DNA of 64,000 nucleotides from Pectobacterium versatile (GTDB taxonomy: Bacteria; Pseudomonadota; Gammaproteobacteria; Enterobacterales; Enterobacteriaceae): NCBI RefSeq assembly GCF_020166435.1, contig NZ_JAINZP010000016.1:22410-86409 (forward strand). Reading direction: 5' to 3'. Positions within the stretch are counted from its first letter, which is position 1. Each line of letters starts with the position of its first letter. The position numbers and the translations under genes were made by a program. The notes under the pieces are model-generated. The model ran no database searches. It saw only the letters and a program-made list of their open reading frames with translations, and was not told where the DNA came from. Below are positions 10,807-22,200 of the stretch, one piece after another.

Positions 10807-12759
10807 TTATTTAGCGTGTTGCAGGTCAAGGCGATAAACCGCAAAACCCGTTTCATCATTGCCGACTGACGTCATCGGGTACTGCGCTTTCTCTTTGATA
10901 AACGCCGTAGCTTTCTCAGACGGTGAGGTCTCAAAACGGATATCCAGCGGCGTATCGCTGACGATAGGGGTCAGACGCCAGTTGTTATCTGCCTGCGGCT
11001 TCACTTCTCCCGATTTTTGCGTTTCCGCGCTGATGTAGGCCGCCAGAACGGAGCGGTTTTCATCCGGTGACGCGAAGGCCACATACTTCTCACCCGTACC
11101 GGCAAATTTCTCGCCGTAGGCGCGATAGTTATTGGTGGCGATCAGGAAAGTCGCTTTGGGATCGATCGGTTTGCCGTTAAACGTCAGCCCTTTGATACGG
11201 TGTGATTTATCGTTGATTAACGCACATTCGCTGTCGTAGCGGGCAGGCTGCGTCACATCAATCTGATAATTAACACCATCGATCACGTCGAAGTTATACG
11301 TGCGGAAGCCGTCCCAGTTGAGCAGGGATTGCGGCTCACGCTTGCTTGTATCGATTTGTTTGAACTGACCCGCAGAGCACTCCAGCCACTCCTGCACCTG
11401 CTGCCCGTTGACTTTCACTACCACCAGCGTATTCGGGTAGAGATACAGATCGGCAGCGTTACGGAAGGTGAGCTGGCCTTTTTCTACTTCGACATAGCTG
11501 GCCGGATCGTTTTTACGGCCACCAGCTTTAAACGGTGCGGCGGCGGAGAGCACCGGAATATCGGCCAGATCGGGATCGCCCTGAATAAAATGCTCTACAT
11601 AAGCGCGCTGAGCATTGTTGACGATCTGCACGGTCGGATCGTCCTGAATCAGCGACAGGTAGCTATACATGTTGTCTGCGGATTTGCCGATCGGTTTGCT
11701 GACAAACTCGCGCGTATTCTGGTGAGCATCGGACAGTACTTTCACCAGCTTGTCGTCTTCCGCCGCCAGTGATTTCTTCTGCGCTTTGTCATAGATCGGT
11801 CTGGCTTCCGCTTTCGCCTGTTCCACTTTCCATGTGCCGCTGTCGTTATTCAGCGTGAAATCGACGACGCCGAGGTGGTCACCCCATTGCCCCGGCATTA
11901 CCGCAGGCACGCCGTTGAGCGTTCCCTGTTTGATGTCGGCGCCCTTGATGTTCGCAAAGTCATTGCTGGGGAAAACCGCATGAGCATGACCGAACATGAT
12001 CGCGTCAACGCCAGGGATTTGGCTGAGGTAGTAAACGGAGTTTTCCGCCATCGCTTTGTACGGCTCGGCAGAAAGACCGGAGTGAGGGATCACAATCACC
12101 AGATCGGCACCTTGCTTGCGCATTTCCGGTACCCACTTTTTCGCGCTGGCGGTGATGTCTTCTACGGTGACTTTTCCAGTCAGATTAGCTTTATCCCATA
12201 CCATGACCTGCGGCGGGACGAAGCCAATATAGCCGATACGCAGGGTATGCTGTTTGCCGTCGCGGTCGGTGACCGACTTGTTTTCAATGTGGTAAGGCGT
12301 AAACAGCGGTTTACCCGTTTTCGCATCCAGCACGTTGGCGTTCACATAAGGGAATTTCGCGCCGGACAGCGCCTTGTGCAGATAGTCCAGGCCATAGTTG
12401 AATTCGTGGTTACCGATATTGCCGACGGAATAATCCAGCGTGTTCATCGCCTGATAAACCGGATGTACATCGCCTGCCTTCAGCCCCTTCGCCGCCATGT
12501 AATCCCCTAACGGGCTGCCTTGGATCAAATCGCCGTTATCCACCAGCACGCTGTTGGTGGCTTGTTCGCGTGCGGCGTGAATCAGGCTGGCGGTACGCAC
12601 CAGACCAAATTTATCTGTTGGCGTATCCTTGTAATAGTCGAAGTCCATCATATTGCTGTGCAGATCGGTGGTTTCCAATACCCGTAGATCAACAGTAGCG
12701 GCATGAACGGTCGTGGCGACCAGCGTAGCAAGCAGGCTGAGTGCCAGTGAATGCTTCAT
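10807..12759 (-). CDS. cpdB: periplasmic 2',3'-cyclic-nucleotide 2'-phosphodiesterase/3'-nucleotidase
   Basis: A 650-residue enzyme like E. coli CpdB (647). A signal peptide (1-20, ending VHAA) is followed by a metallophosphatase domain with [45 protein letters not shown] and [10 protein letters not shown], which hold the dinuclear metal ligands. The C-terminal 5'-nucleotidase domain has [17 protein letters not shown] and [10 protein letters not shown] for nucleotide binding. It hydrolyses 2',3'-cyclic nucleotides and 3'-nucleotides so that external RNA products can be used. It is monocistronic and divergent from cysQ. Confidence 0.97.
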   Translation of the reverse strand: MKHSLALSLLATLVATTVHAATVDLRVLETTDLHSNMMDFDYYKDTPTDKFGLVRTASLIHAAREQATNSVLVDNGDLIQGSPLGDYMAAKGLKAGDVHPVYQAMNTLDYSVGNIGNHEFNYGLDYLHKALSGAKFPYVNANVLDAKTGKPLFTPYHIENKSVTDRDGKQHTLRIGYIGFVPPQVMVWDKANLTGKVTVEDITASAKKWVPEMRKQGADLVIVIPHSGLSAEPYKAMAENSVYYLSQIPGVDAIMFGHAHAVFPSNDFANIKGADIKQGTLNGVPAVMPGQWGDHLGVVDFTLNNDSGTWKVEQAKAEARPIYDKAQKKSLAAEDDKLVKVLSDAHQNTREFVSKPIGKSADNMYSYLSLIQDDPTVQIVNNAQRAYVEHFIQGDPDLADIPVLSAAAPFKAGGRKNDPASYVEVEKGQLTFRNAADLYLYPNTLVVVKVNGQQVQEWLECSAGQFKQIDTSKREPQSLLNWDGFRTYNFDVIDGVNYQIDVTQPARYDSECALINDKSHRIKGLTFNGKPIDPKATFLIATNNYRAYGEKFAGTGEKYVAFASPDENRSVLAAYISAETQKSGEVKPQADNNWRLTPIVSDTPLDIRFETSPSEKATAFIKEKAQYPMTSVGNDETGFAVYRLDLQHAK

Positions 12760-12972
12760 TGCGTAACTCCTTGTGAGGTAATTGTCGACGCGTGAGGCGA
12801 TCGGGGGTGTTTTTCATATCATGATGAAGTTAAAGTGATTATCGTCTCTAAATGCTGAGGATGACATCAATAATGGCAATAATCGTAGATTGCTTCACAG
12901 ATGTATAATGAATGACAGAGATGAAGTCTGCGTTACGCTATCGTCGCGTAACCGATAACGACGAGGTAGATC

Positions 12973-13713
12973 ATGCTAGAACCTATTTGCCAACTGGCCC
13001 GTGATGCCGGTGCTGCCATTATGCAGGTTTATGACGGGCAGCATCCCGTAGATGTCGCGCACAAGAAAGATGATTCGCCAGTAACCGCCGCCGATCTTGC
13101 GGCGCATCGGGTCATTAAGGATGGCCTGGCTGTCGCGTATCCTGACATTCCTTTGCTGTCAGAAGAAGATCCGCCTGAATGGGAAATCCGCCGGCACTGG
13201 CAGCGCTATTGGCTGGTCGATCCGCTGGATGGCACCAAAGAGTTCCTCAGCCGCAATGGCGAGTTTACGGTGAATATTGCGCTGATCGAGAACGGTCAGG
13301 CCGTACTCGGCGTGGTTTACGTGCCAGTTACGGGTGTGATGTACTCCGCGGCGGAAGGTAAAGCCTGGAAAGAAGAGAACGGCCAGCGTCGACAAATTAC
13401 AGTGAAACAGGCTCGACCTCCTCTGGTAGTGGTTAGCCGCTCTCATGCCGATCGCGAATTAAAGGACTATCTCAATCAACTGGGTGAACACCAGACGGTG
13501 GCGGTTGGGTCATCGCTAAAATTTTGTCTGGTGGCGGAAGGCGAAGCGCAGCTTTACCCACGTTTTGGGCCGACGAACATTTGGGATACGGCGGCGGGCC
13601 ATGCGGTGGCGGTAGCGGCCGGGGCGCAGATTCACGATTGGCAGGGGCAGACTCTGTCTTACACGCCGCGTGAATCTTTCCTCAATCCCGGTTTTCGCGT
13701 CTCCCTGTTTTAA
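12973..13713 (+). CDS. cysQ: 3'(2'),5'-bisphosphate nucleotidase
   Basis: A 246-residue inositol-monophosphatase-fold enzyme, the same length as E. coli CysQ. Metal and phosphate sites are visible: SEEDPPEW near 63-70, [10 protein letters not shown] at 82-91 and [10 protein letters not shown] near 204-213. It removes the 3'-phosphate from PAP, the by-product of sulfate assimilation, using Mg2+ and is inhibited by Li+ in this family. An ACGAGGTAG ribosome site precedes the ATG. The pairing with cpdB and ytfJ matches E. coli. Confidence 0.97.
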   Translation: MLEPICQLARDAGAAIMQVYDGQHPVDVAHKKDDSPVTAADLAAHRVIKDGLAVAYPDIPLLSEEDPPEWEIRRHWQRYWLVDPLDGTKEFLSRNGEFTVNIALIENGQAVLGVVYVPVTGVMYSAAEGKAWKEENGQRRQITVKQARPPLVVVSRSHADRELKDYLNQLGEHQTVAVGSSLKFCLVAEGEAQLYPRFGPTNIWDTAAGHAVAVAAGAQIHDWQGQTLSYTPRESFLNPGFRVSLF

Positions 13714-13724
13714 CTGCTTTAGCG

Positions 13725-14294
13725 CTATTTCTCTTCCAGTAACTGGCGCAGCAGGGACATCACCTGCTGCACTTCCTGTCCGCTCAACGCGCCATCCTTC
13801 ACGAAACGGACTCTCCCCTGTTTATCCAGCACCGCGATAGCCGAGCTATTTTGCTGTAGCTGCCAGGTTTTCCGCACGTTGCCATTGCTATCGACAATAA
13901 ACTGCGACCACGGAAAGGCTTTCTTGTTGTCTTCAAGGCTACTGCGGACAAACATGCTGGTGCCGATGATGGCATCGTCGGTATTCACGATTGTCGTCGT
14001 TTGGTAATAATCATGCGGTAGGTTAGCGGCCTTCAGTGCGGAGATGAGCGGATCGTTCATCTCTTTGGCTGAGGTGCGGCCAGCGATATGTTGTATCACC
14101 CGCACTTTTCCGGGCAGTTGCGCACTGTTCCAGTTTTTATAACTAAACTGATTATTAAGGTACTGAAGTTCTCCCTTGTCTGCGACGCCGACGGGAGGAA
14201 CCAATTGGTTGAGTACCAGCGTATGGGCTAAGGTTGGGAGCCCCAGCAGAGGCGTGATAGAGAGCGCGAGGAGCAGGTGGCGTATTTTTATCAT
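13725..14294 (-). CDS. ytfJ: YtfJ family periplasmic protein, thioredoxin-like
   Basis: A 189-residue exported protein close to E. coli YtfJ (184). The signal peptide covers about 1-23 (LLLALSITPLLGLPTLAH). The mature part has a thioredoxin-like fold by family: PGKVRVIQHIAGRTSAKE, NTDDAIIGTSMFVRSSLEDN, PWSQFIVDSNGNVRKTWQL, AIAVLDKQGRVRFVKDG. It has no CXXC pair, so it is not an obvious thiol oxidoreductase. The function is not established. It is convergent with cysQ, leaving 11 bp between the stops. Confidence 0.9.
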   Translation of the reverse strand: MIKIRHLLLALSITPLLGLPTLAHTLVLNQLVPPVGVADKGELQYLNNQFSYKNWNSAQLPGKVRVIQHIAGRTSAKEMNDPLISALKAANLPHDYYQTTTIVNTDDAIIGTSMFVRSSLEDNKKAFPWSQFIVDSNGNVRKTWQLQQNSSAIAVLDKQGRVRFVKDGALSGQEVQQVMSLLRQLLEEK

Positions 14295-14642
14295 GGTATG
14301 TCCTTCAATGTGGGTGGCCCGATGCGATGTCAGAGATGGAAAATATCAGGCTATGGAATAAGCGTAGATTCAGGAAACGGGTCTGTCCTGCTCCGCGATA
14401 AAACGCTTTGTGCCCGAGTGCACAAAACCCTTATTTTTGAAGGTTTATACTGATGGCTAGGGGTTTCCTTAAACACTACTCTGTAAAAATCTGTAAAAGC
14501 AGTTAAGAATACTGAATAGTGGGGAACTAAATGCCGTTTTACGGTACTAATTAGCAGTATCCGTTATCTCATTAGCGCTCCAGAACCTCAGCCATGTTGG
14601 CGAAAGGGAGAGCGTAGAAAAATAAAACGGGAGAGTAAAACG
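14295..14642. other. intergenic region between divergent ytfJ and ytfK
   Basis: This 348-bp region carries both promoters. A GTGCCCGAGTGCAC palindromic stretch lies near 14411-14424. No gene is seen. Confidence 0.45.
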
Positions 14643-14849
14643 ATGAGGATCTTCGAACGTTACAATCCTTTGAAAGTCGCCAAGTATGTGAAAACCCTGT
14701 TTCGTGGGCGGCTGTACATAAAAGGGGTTGGTGCTTTTGAGTTCGACTACGGCAAAATTCTATTGCCAAAGAAACAGGATAAGCAGCATCTTCTGGTGAT
14801 GTCCGAAGTCAATCGCCAGGTCATCCGGCTTCAGGCCGAGATGGGATGA
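14643..14849 (+). CDS. ytfK: YtfK (DUF1107), stringent-response modulator
   Basis: The 68-residue protein is the same length as E. coli YtfK and nearly identical: [40 protein letters not shown] and [16 protein letters not shown]. In E. coli YtfK binds SpoT and favours ppGpp synthesis during phosphate or fatty-acid starvation. It is a cytoplasmic single gene. A GGGAGAG site precedes the ATG and a strong terminator follows. Confidence 0.95.
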   Translation: MRIFERYNPLKVAKYVKTLFRGRLYIKGVGAFEFDYGKILLPKKQDKQHLLVMSEVNRQVIRLQAEMG

Positions 14850-14859
14850 GTGATAAAGA

Positions 14860-14880
14860 AACGGCCCGTAGCGGGCCGTT
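14860..14880. terminator. ytfK terminator
   Basis: AACGGCCCG-TAG-CGGGCCGTT followed by CTGGTTTTC, between convergent ytfK and paeA. Confidence 0.85.
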
Positions 14881-14913
14881 CTGGTTTTCTATGATATGCA
14901 TGCCTTTTAGCGG

Positions 14914-16239
14914 TTAATCGTCGCTATCAATCTTCGCGCTTGATGAGACAATCGGGCGGTCTTCCAGACGCGTCACCAACAGCTGATCGATCTTGTAGCT
15001 GTCGATATCCACCACTTCAAACTTATAGCCTGAGAAGCGCACCGCATCGGTACGTTTCGGGATTTTCCGCAGCGTATACATCATGAAGCCGCCGATGGTT
15101 TCGTAGTTGCCCGAGTGCGGGAAGTCATCAATATTCAGCGCCCGCATCACGTCCTCTATTGGCGTACCGCCTTCAACCAGCCAGGAATTCTCGTCGCGCG
15201 CGACAATCTGCTCTTCCATTCCCTGACCGACGAGATCGCCCATCAGTGTTGTCATCACGTCGTTAAGGGTGATGATGCCGACGATCAGGGCATATTCATT
15301 CAGAATGACAGCGAAATCTTCGCCTGCCGTTTTGAAACTTTCCAATGCTTCGGACAATGTCAGTGTATCTGGCACGATCAGCGCCGGACGAATCTGCACG
15401 CCGCTACTCAGCGTCAGGCTCTGGTTTCCCAGCACCCGAATCAGCAGGTCTTTGGAATCCACGTAGCCGACGATCTGATCAATCGTGCCATCGCAAACCA
15501 AAAACTTGGAATGTGGCTGCTGGGCGATCTTTTCCTTAATACTGTCTTCCTGCTCGTGCAGATCGAAGTAGACCACGCTTTCACGTGAGGTCATCGAAGA
15601 CGGTACGGTACGGGATTCCAGCTCAAACACGTTCTCGATCAGTTCGTGCTCTTGCTTACGCAGTACGCCAGCCAGTGCACCGGCTTCTACCACGGCGTAA
15701 ATATCATCGGACGTGATGTCATCTTTACGCACCATCGGCAGCTTGAGCATACGAAAAATGACGTTAGCCAGCCCGTTAAATACCCAGACCAGCGGGCGGA
15801 AGAGGAGCAGGCAGAAGCGCATGGGGTTGATTATGCGGACTGCTACAGCTTCCGGCGCAATCATACCAATGCGTTTCGGGGTGAGATCGGCAAACAGAAT
15901 AAACAGGCTGGTGACCAGTACGAATGAGCAGATGAAGCTGATTTGATCCGCAGATTCGGGGGACATGAAGCGTTCAAACAGCATAGCGAAGGTAGGAGAA
16001 AATGCCGCATCGCCGATGATACCAGCCAGAATTGCGACAGCGTTGACGCCAATTTGAATTACGGTAAAAAAGATACCTGGTGTTTCTTGAAATTTGAGCA
16101 CCAGATCGGCGTTGAGGTTCCCCTCATCGGCCATTAGTTTGAGTTTAATTTTACGCGATGCCGCCAGTGAGATCTCAGAAAGTGAGAAAAACGCACTGAT
16201 GGCAATGAGCAAAAGAATCAGTAATAGACTGTTTAACAT
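14914..16239 (-). CDS. paeA: CNNM/CorC-family membrane protein PaeA (YtfL), polyamine exporter
   Basis: A 441-residue protein aligning throughout with YtfL. An N-terminal DUF21 domain of about four membrane segments (MLNSLLLILLLIAISAFF, VIQIGVNAVAILAGIIGD, SFVLVTSLFILFADLTPKR) is followed by a CBS pair and a CorC_HlyC domain near the end (LVEGGTPIEDVMRALNIDDF). In Salmonella and E. coli PaeA is linked to export of cadaverine and putrescine in stationary phase. The start at 16239 is chosen by homology; an in-frame ATG at 16332 would add 31 unsupported residues. A long leader precedes it. Confidence 0.93.
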   Translation of the reverse strand: MLNSLLLILLLIAISAFFSLSEISLAASRKIKLKLMADEGNLNADLVLKFQETPGIFFTVIQIGVNAVAILAGIIGDAAFSPTFAMLFERFMSPESADQISFICSFVLVTSLFILFADLTPKRIGMIAPEAVAVRIINPMRFCLLLFRPLVWVFNGLANVIFRMLKLPMVRKDDITSDDIYAVVEAGALAGVLRKQEHELIENVFELESRTVPSSMTSRESVVYFDLHEQEDSIKEKIAQQPHSKFLVCDGTIDQIVGYVDSKDLLIRVLGNQSLTLSSGVQIRPALIVPDTLTLSEALESFKTAGEDFAVILNEYALIVGIITLNDVMTTLMGDLVGQGMEEQIVARDENSWLVEGGTPIEDVMRALNIDDFPHSGNYETIGGFMMYTLRKIPKRTDAVRFSGYKFEVVDIDSYKIDQLLVTRLEDRPIVSSSAKIDSDD

Positions 16240-16376
16240 AGTTTTTACTTTAGGTAAGTTTTCGCATGCGCCGAGATTGACGCAGCGATCCTCAGAAAGG
16301 TGAACACATAAAAGTGAACACATTATGATCATTATTGAAGGTCATAACCGGGCGAGGATTAGCTCGGTTCGGGGGC

Positions 16377-16385
16377 ATTATAGCA
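16377..16385 (-). promoter_or_regulatory. extended -10 promoter of paeA
   Basis: Minus-strand TGCTATAAT is a consensus extended -10. It would start transcription near 16370, giving a leader of about 130 nt before paeA. It sits only 26 bp beyond the msrA stop. No clear -35 is seen at normal spacing. Confidence 0.55.
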
Positions 16386-16410
16386 GGAGTGGTGAAATTA
16401 CCGCCAGCGG

Positions 16411-17049
16411 TCAACGCGGAGGTAGCAGACAGACGCCTATACCTCCTAATCCACAGTAGCCGTTTGGGTTCTTGTGCAGGTATTGCTGGTGATCGTCTTC
16501 CGCATAATAGAACGGGCCAGCAGGCTCGATTTCTGTGCTGATGGCGCGGCTGTCACCGTTCTCTCTCATTGCTTGCTGAAAGCGCTGAAGGCTTTCCTGT
16601 GCCGCCTTTTCCTGTTCAGGCGTGAGCGTATAGATAGCAGAGCGGTATTGGCTGCCGATATCACCACCTTGACGCATACCCTGCGCGGGGTCGTGATTTT
16701 CCCAGAACAGTCGCAGCAATTGCTCATAGCTGATAACCGCAGGATCGAAAACGACACGCACCGCTTCGGCGTGGTCGGTTTGCCCGCTGCATACTTCACG
16801 GTAGGTTGGGTTAGGTGTGTAACCACCGATATAACCTGCGGCGGTGCTGTAGACGCCCGGCTGTTGCCAGAACAAACGCTCAGCGCCCCAGAAACAGCCC
16901 ATCGCGAAAATAGCGACAGACATCGGTTCCGGCACATGCGTCATGGAATGTTCATGAACGACATGCAGCCTGGCGACTGGCATGGGGGTGGAACGCCCCA
17001 GTAAAGCAGCGGATTGTGTAATCCGCTGCATCTTATCAATAGAATTCAT
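16411..17049 (-). CDS. msrA: peptide-methionine (S)-S-oxide reductase
   Basis: A 212-residue MsrA, the same length as E. coli. The catalytic motif GCFWG holds Cys52, and the [22 protein letters not shown] and [15 protein letters not shown] blocks bind the substrate. The C-terminal GGIGVC supplies a recycling Cys. It repairs methionine-S-sulfoxide in oxidised proteins. The start at 17049 ([10 protein letters not shown]) has a TTGGAG site; the frame extends to 17109 without support. It is divergent from tamA, as in E. coli. Confidence 0.97.
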   Translation of the reverse strand: MNSIDKMQRITQSAALLGRSTPMPVARLHVVHEHSMTHVPEPMSVAIFAMGCFWGAERLFWQQPGVYSTAAGYIGGYTPNPTYREVCSGQTDHAEAVRVVFDPAVISYEQLLRLFWENHDPAQGMRQGGDIGSQYRSAIYTLTPEQEKAAQESLQRFQQAMRENGDSRAISTEIEPAGPFYYAEDDHQQYLHKNPNGYCGLGGIGVCLLPPR

Positions 17050-17381
17050 CACGTTATTGACTCCAACAAGACTGGGTGAATGACCTTCTTTCGCTGAAAG
17101 CATAACCAAGAAGCATTGACCTGTCTTTATATCTTACCGGTGTTTACTGTTAAGATAATGTTTATCTATGACACAGCAATGTGATAATTGCAGGCTAATA
17201 TCTATTTCTAAGGGTAAAAATTAGTATTTATCACTAATATCATGCAAAGTTGGTAGGAGATTTCGGCGCTGCGTGGCGGATTGTCAGGTAAGCGTACAAC
17301 GACGGCCGTCAATGCGGTGGGCGAAGTGATAAAAGCCATGCTATAGGTTTTAGGCGACAGACAGATTTATCAGGGAGCTCA
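17050..17381. other. intergenic region between divergent msrA and tamA
   Basis: A 332-bp region with the two promoters. AT-rich sequence near msrA gives way to ordinary sequence near tamA. No gene, repeat or clear operator is seen. Confidence 0.4.
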
Positions 17382-19223
17382 GTGACTATTTTCATCTCAA
17401 CGAAAAGTTTCATTGGAAAAAAAAGCGTTACCGGGCAAAAAGGCATCGCAGGACAAAAAAATAGCTTTGCTGGCTGCGGTGCGCCACGATACTGGGTTCT
17501 TGGCCTGATGTGCGCGCTGCTGATGCTGGCCCCAGAGAGCCAAGCGGCGAATGTGCGTCTGCAAGTCATGGGGCTGGAAGGGCAGTTACAAAAAAATGTA
17601 CGGGCACGCTTATCTACCATTTCGGTCGATGAGATTAATGCCGACGGGCGTTTCCGCTCACGCGTCGATGACGCGATCCGTCAGGGATTGCGCGCGCTCG
17701 GCTACTACGATCCACAGATTGGTTTCGAATTCCGGCCTGCCGTTAATGGCGGACGACCCGTATTGATTGCCACCGTCACTCCCGGTGAACCGGTAAAAAT
17801 TGCTGGGGTGAACATCACTCTGCGCGGCGGTGCGCATGACGATAAAGACTATCAACAGCTGGTTAAAGACGATCGCCCCGAAATCGGTTCGGTGTTGAAC
17901 CACGGTGATTTCGATCGCTTTAAAAACGGGCTGAACGGTTTGTCATTACGCAAAGGCTATTTCGATGCACGCTTCCAGCAAAGCCAGCTCGGCGTGATGC
18001 GGGAAGAGAGAGAAGCGTTTTGGGATATCGACTTTGATAGCGGTGAGCGCTATCGCTTTGGCACTGTACACTTTCAGGGCGCACAAATTCGCGATGATTA
18101 TCTGCAAAATCTGGTGCCGTTTCACGAAGGCGATGCTTACACCAGTGAAGATCTCGGTGAGTTAAACCGCCGTCTTTCTGCGACGGGATGGTTTAACTCT
18201 GTGGTGGTGTCGCCAGATTTCGAACGGTCGAAAAGCTCCAAGGTGCTGCCTTTGGAAGCGGTGGTGACGCCGCGAACCCGTAACCGGATTGAAACCGGGG
18301 TCGGCTATGCCACGGATGTTGGCCCTCGCTTTAAAACGACCTGGAATAAGCCTTGGGTAAACTCTCGGGGACACAGTCTGGAAAGTAGCCTGAGCGTGTC
18401 TGCGCCGGAGCAATCGCTCGATTTTAGCTACAAAATTCCCTTGTTGAAGAACCCGCTTGAGCAGTACTACCTGCTACAAGGCGGCTTCAAGCGCGAAGAT
18501 CTCAACGATACCAAATCCGATGGCACCACGCTGAACGTGGCGCGCTACTGGGATCTCTCCAGCGGCTGGCAACGCGCGATTAACCTGCGCTGGAGCCTCG
18601 ACCACTTTACGCAGGCAAGCGTGACGGATACCACGATGCTGATCTATCCAGGCGTTAGCATTAACCGAACCCGCCAACGCGGCGGGCTGATGCCAGTGTG
18701 GGGCGATACGCAACGTTATTCTATCGATATTTCCGACACCACCTGGGGATCGGATATCGACTTTGCCGTGGTTCAGGCACAAAACGTCTGGATTCGTACG
18801 CTGGCGGATAAACACCGCTTTGTGGCACGTGGCAATCTGGGCTGGATTGAGACTAATAATTTCTCCCGCGTTCCACCCTCACTGCGTTTCTTTGCCGGTG
18901 GCGATCGCAGCATTCGTGGGTATAAGTACAAATCTATTTCGCCGCGCGACAGCGACGGCAAACTGACTGGGGCGTCCAAGCTGGCGACTGGCTCGCTCGA
19001 ATACCAATACAACGTGACGGGAAAATGGTGGGGCGCGGTTTTTGTTGATTCAGGTGAAGCAGTGAATGACATCAAACGGAGTAACTTCAAGACCGGTACG
19101 GGCGTTGGCGTACGCTGGGCCTCGCCGATTGGCCCGGTGAAGCTCGATGTTGCTATGCCGATCGGCGATGCAGAGAAGAAGAACGATGTTCAGTTCTATA
19201 TCGCACTGGGGCCTGAATTATGA
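17382..19223 (+). CDS. tamA: translocation and assembly module outer-membrane protein TamA
   Basis: A 613-residue Omp85-family protein. An N-terminal export signal ends at PESQA (about residue 55). Three POTRA domains and a 16-strand barrel follow, with the Omp85 loop motif [16 protein letters not shown] and a C-terminal FYIALGPEL. TamA works with TamB in outer-membrane protein and lipid assembly. It starts with GTG at 17382, which has GGGAG 5-7 nt upstream. That gives about 36 more residues before the signal core than E. coli TamA (577), including a repetitive [16 protein letters not shown]. Later ATGs would leave too short a signal peptide. Confidence 0.95.
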   Translation: MTIFISTKSFIGKKSVTGQKGIAGQKNSFAGCGAPRYWVLGLMCALLMLAPESQAANVRLQVMGLEGQLQKNVRARLSTISVDEINADGRFRSRVDDAIRQGLRALGYYDPQIGFEFRPAVNGGRPVLIATVTPGEPVKIAGVNITLRGGAHDDKDYQQLVKDDRPEIGSVLNHGDFDRFKNGLNGLSLRKGYFDARFQQSQLGVMREEREAFWDIDFDSGERYRFGTVHFQGAQIRDDYLQNLVPFHEGDAYTSEDLGELNRRLSATGWFNSVVVSPDFERSKSSKVLPLEAVVTPRTRNRIETGVGYATDVGPRFKTTWNKPWVNSRGHSLESSLSVSAPEQSLDFSYKIPLLKNPLEQYYLLQGGFKREDLNDTKSDGTTLNVARYWDLSSGWQRAINLRWSLDHFTQASVTDTTMLIYPGVSINRTRQRGGLMPVWGDTQRYSIDISDTTWGSDIDFAVVQAQNVWIRTLADKHRFVARGNLGWIETNNFSRVPPSLRFFAGGDRSIRGYKYKSISPRDSDGKLTGASKLATGSLEYQYNVTGKWWGAVFVDSGEAVNDIKRSNFKTGTGVGVRWASPIGPVKLDVAMPIGDAEKKNDVQFYIALGPEL

Positions 19224-22200
19224 TGGATGATAAAAACGAAAAAAAAGCCCAGGATTCGGTGGCGGAAGAAAGTGTCGCGCACAACAACGCGCCAACGACG
19301 CCCGCGCGGAAAGGGCGCTGGTGGAAAAGAGTCGGTATTGGCATCGTCGCCTTCTTACTGCTTCTCGTTGTTGGGCTAGGGTTGCTGGTGGGAACCACAC
19401 CGGGCCTGCATCTGTTGCTGAATACCGCCGCACGCGTGGTGCCGGGGCTGGACATTGCCAGCGTGAGCGGCGGCTGGCGTGATTTAACGCTGAAAAACGT
19501 CAGCTACGAAATGCTGGGCGTGACGGTAAAGATCGATGAATTTCATCTGTCGCTCGCGCTGGGCTGTCTGCGCAAAAGTCAGCTGTGCATCAATGACCTG
19601 TCGGCAAACCGTGTCGATGTGGTTGTGGATACCAAAGCCTTGCCTATGGCGGCAGAGCCACCGCCGCCTTCAACGCCAGTAACGGAAATTTCAACACCCT
19701 TCCCGATTTCATTGCGCCAGCTAACGCTCAGCAACGTTCAGGTTACCGTGGACGATACGGCGATTTCACTGGGCGAGTTCCGCACGGGCATGCAGTGGGA
19801 AGGGCGCGCGTTGACGCTGCTACCGACCAAAATCAGCGCGCTGCTGGTGGCTTTGCCGAAGACCCCCGTCGATGTGCTGGAAGATCGCAAAGTGACGGCG
19901 GCGGAAATGGCGTCTGTCGTCAAAGAAACGGCGCAGAGCGTGCGTGAAGCGGCCGAGCAAGGCTCATCGCAAACGCTTAACATCGATAAAGTACTCGAGG
20001 CAAATAATACGGTAGCAACTGCCACGACGACGACACCGATACCGACAGCATCGACACCAAAAACGGATAGTGCCTCTGACAAGCCTGCCGTGCCTGAACA
20101 GCCATTGGGTGAACGCCTGAGCGAGCTGTTCTCCAAACCGCTATTACCTGATTTACCGCAGTTCACGCTGCCGCTGGATCTGAATATTGTCGAGATTCAC
20201 GGTGAACAGCTACGACTGACGGGCGATCAGGACATTTTGATTAATAACCTTTTCGTACAGGCATCGACCCTGCAACAGCATTTGCGTCTGGACAAGTTGA
20301 TCGTGCAATCGCCACAGGGTGGATTGAATGTGCGCGGTGAAGCGACACTGAGCGATAACTGGCCTGTCTCGCTGACAGCAAACGGCGTGCTAAACATTGA
20401 TCCGCTCAAAGGCGAGAAGCTGAAACTGACGGTTGATGGCGGCCTGCGCGAACAGCTGAATGTGGCGCTGAACCTGTCGGGGCCGCAGCGTGCGCAGTTG
20501 GAGCTGCAAACTCAGCTGGCGGAAGCCGGGCTGCCGCTGGCGTTGACGCTGCAAACCGAACGCGTTCGTTGGCCGTTGACGGGCGCGACGCAATATCAGG
20601 CTGATAACGTCAGGCTGCGTTTTAACGGCAAAGCGACCGGCTATGCGCTGTCGCTGCGCGGCGATCTGAGCGGTGCGGATATTCCTCCCGCAACGCTGTT
20701 GCTCGATGGTAAAGGCAACGAGCAACAGTTTACGCTGAGCCGCCTGCGGCTGGCGGCGTTGCAGGGTAATGCCGATCTGAGTGCGCTTATCGACTGGAGC
20801 AAAGCCATAAGCTGGCGTAGTGAGCTGGTGTTGAACGGGATTAACACCGCGAAACAGTGGCCTGAATGGCCCGCGAAAGTAGACGGCAAGATTACGACGC
20901 GCGGCAGCGTCTATGGCGGTAGCTGGCAGTTACAGGTGCCGGAATTGCGTCTGGACGGCAACGTGAAAGCGAATAAGCTCACGGCCAGAGGTGAACTGCG
21001 CGGTAATGCTGCGGGCCAGTGGACAATTCCAGCGCTGAATCTGGCGTTAGGCCGCAACCAGTTGAACGTCAAAGGCGACCTGAGCGATAAGTGGCAGTTA
21101 GATGCAGACATCAATGCGCTGTCGCTGGACGGCATGTTGCCCGGTCTGGCAGGGCGCGCCATCGGCACGCTTAAATTACGTGGCAATCTGCGTGAACCGC
21201 AGATGCTGGCGGATATCACGGCGTCTGGCCTACGTTGGCAGGCGATGACGATTAGTCAGGTGAGGGTGGAAGGCGATGTACGCTCCGAGCAGCAGATTCA
21301 GGGCAAGCTGACTGTACGCCTCGAAGCACTGAAGCAAGAAGGCCTGAATATTGCGCTGCTGACCCTGGATGCCAGCGGTAACGAGAAACAGCACCAGCTC
21401 CGGCTGAATATGCAGGGCGAACCGGTTGCGGGGCAACTGGCACTTTCGGGCAGTTTCGATCGTCAGGAACAGCGCTGGCGCGGCACGCTGAACAATACCC
21501 GCTTCGACACGCCGGTGGGTGAATGGCGTCTGACGCAGGATATGGCGTTGGATTACCTGAATGCGCAGCAGAAGATCACCATCGGCACGCACTGCTGGCG
21601 GAATCCGAACGCAGAGCTTTGCGTACCAAAAGCAATTGAAGCTGGGCCGAGTGGACAGGCGAGCATTCGACTGAATCGCTTCGATCTCGCCATGCTGAAA
21701 CCGTTCCTGACGGCGGATACGGTGCTAGCCGGGACGTTCACCGGTGGTGCGGATATCAGCTGGCAGGCAGGGCAAGGTTTACCACAGGCGAAAGTATCGC
21801 TGGTGGGTAACGGCGTCAGCGTTCGCCAGCAGATGCAGGGCAACACACTGCCGATTGATTTCGATACCTTTACGCTGAATGCCGGGCTCGATCGCGGGCG
21901 GGCGCAGCTCGGCTGGCTGATGGCGATTCGAGAGAATGGACGCTTCAGCGGTGATATTCAGGTGACCGATCCACAGGGCCGACGCAATCTCGGCGGCAGC
22001 GTCACGATCAACACTATTTCGCTGGCGTTGCTCAACCCTGCGTTGAGTAAAGGAGAAAAAGCGGCGGGGATACTGAATGCGAACTTGCGTCTGGCGGGGG
22101 ATGCGGCGCGTCCTCAGCTTTTCGGCCAGATGGTGCTGGAGCGGTTGGATATTGATGGCAACTGGATGCCGATCGATCTGACCAACGGGCGGCTGGCGGT

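Noticed and set aside
16240..16332. 31-residue N-terminal extension of PaeA
   Set aside because: Homologues begin MLNS at 16239 directly before the first membrane segment; the extra residues are encoded by the leader.
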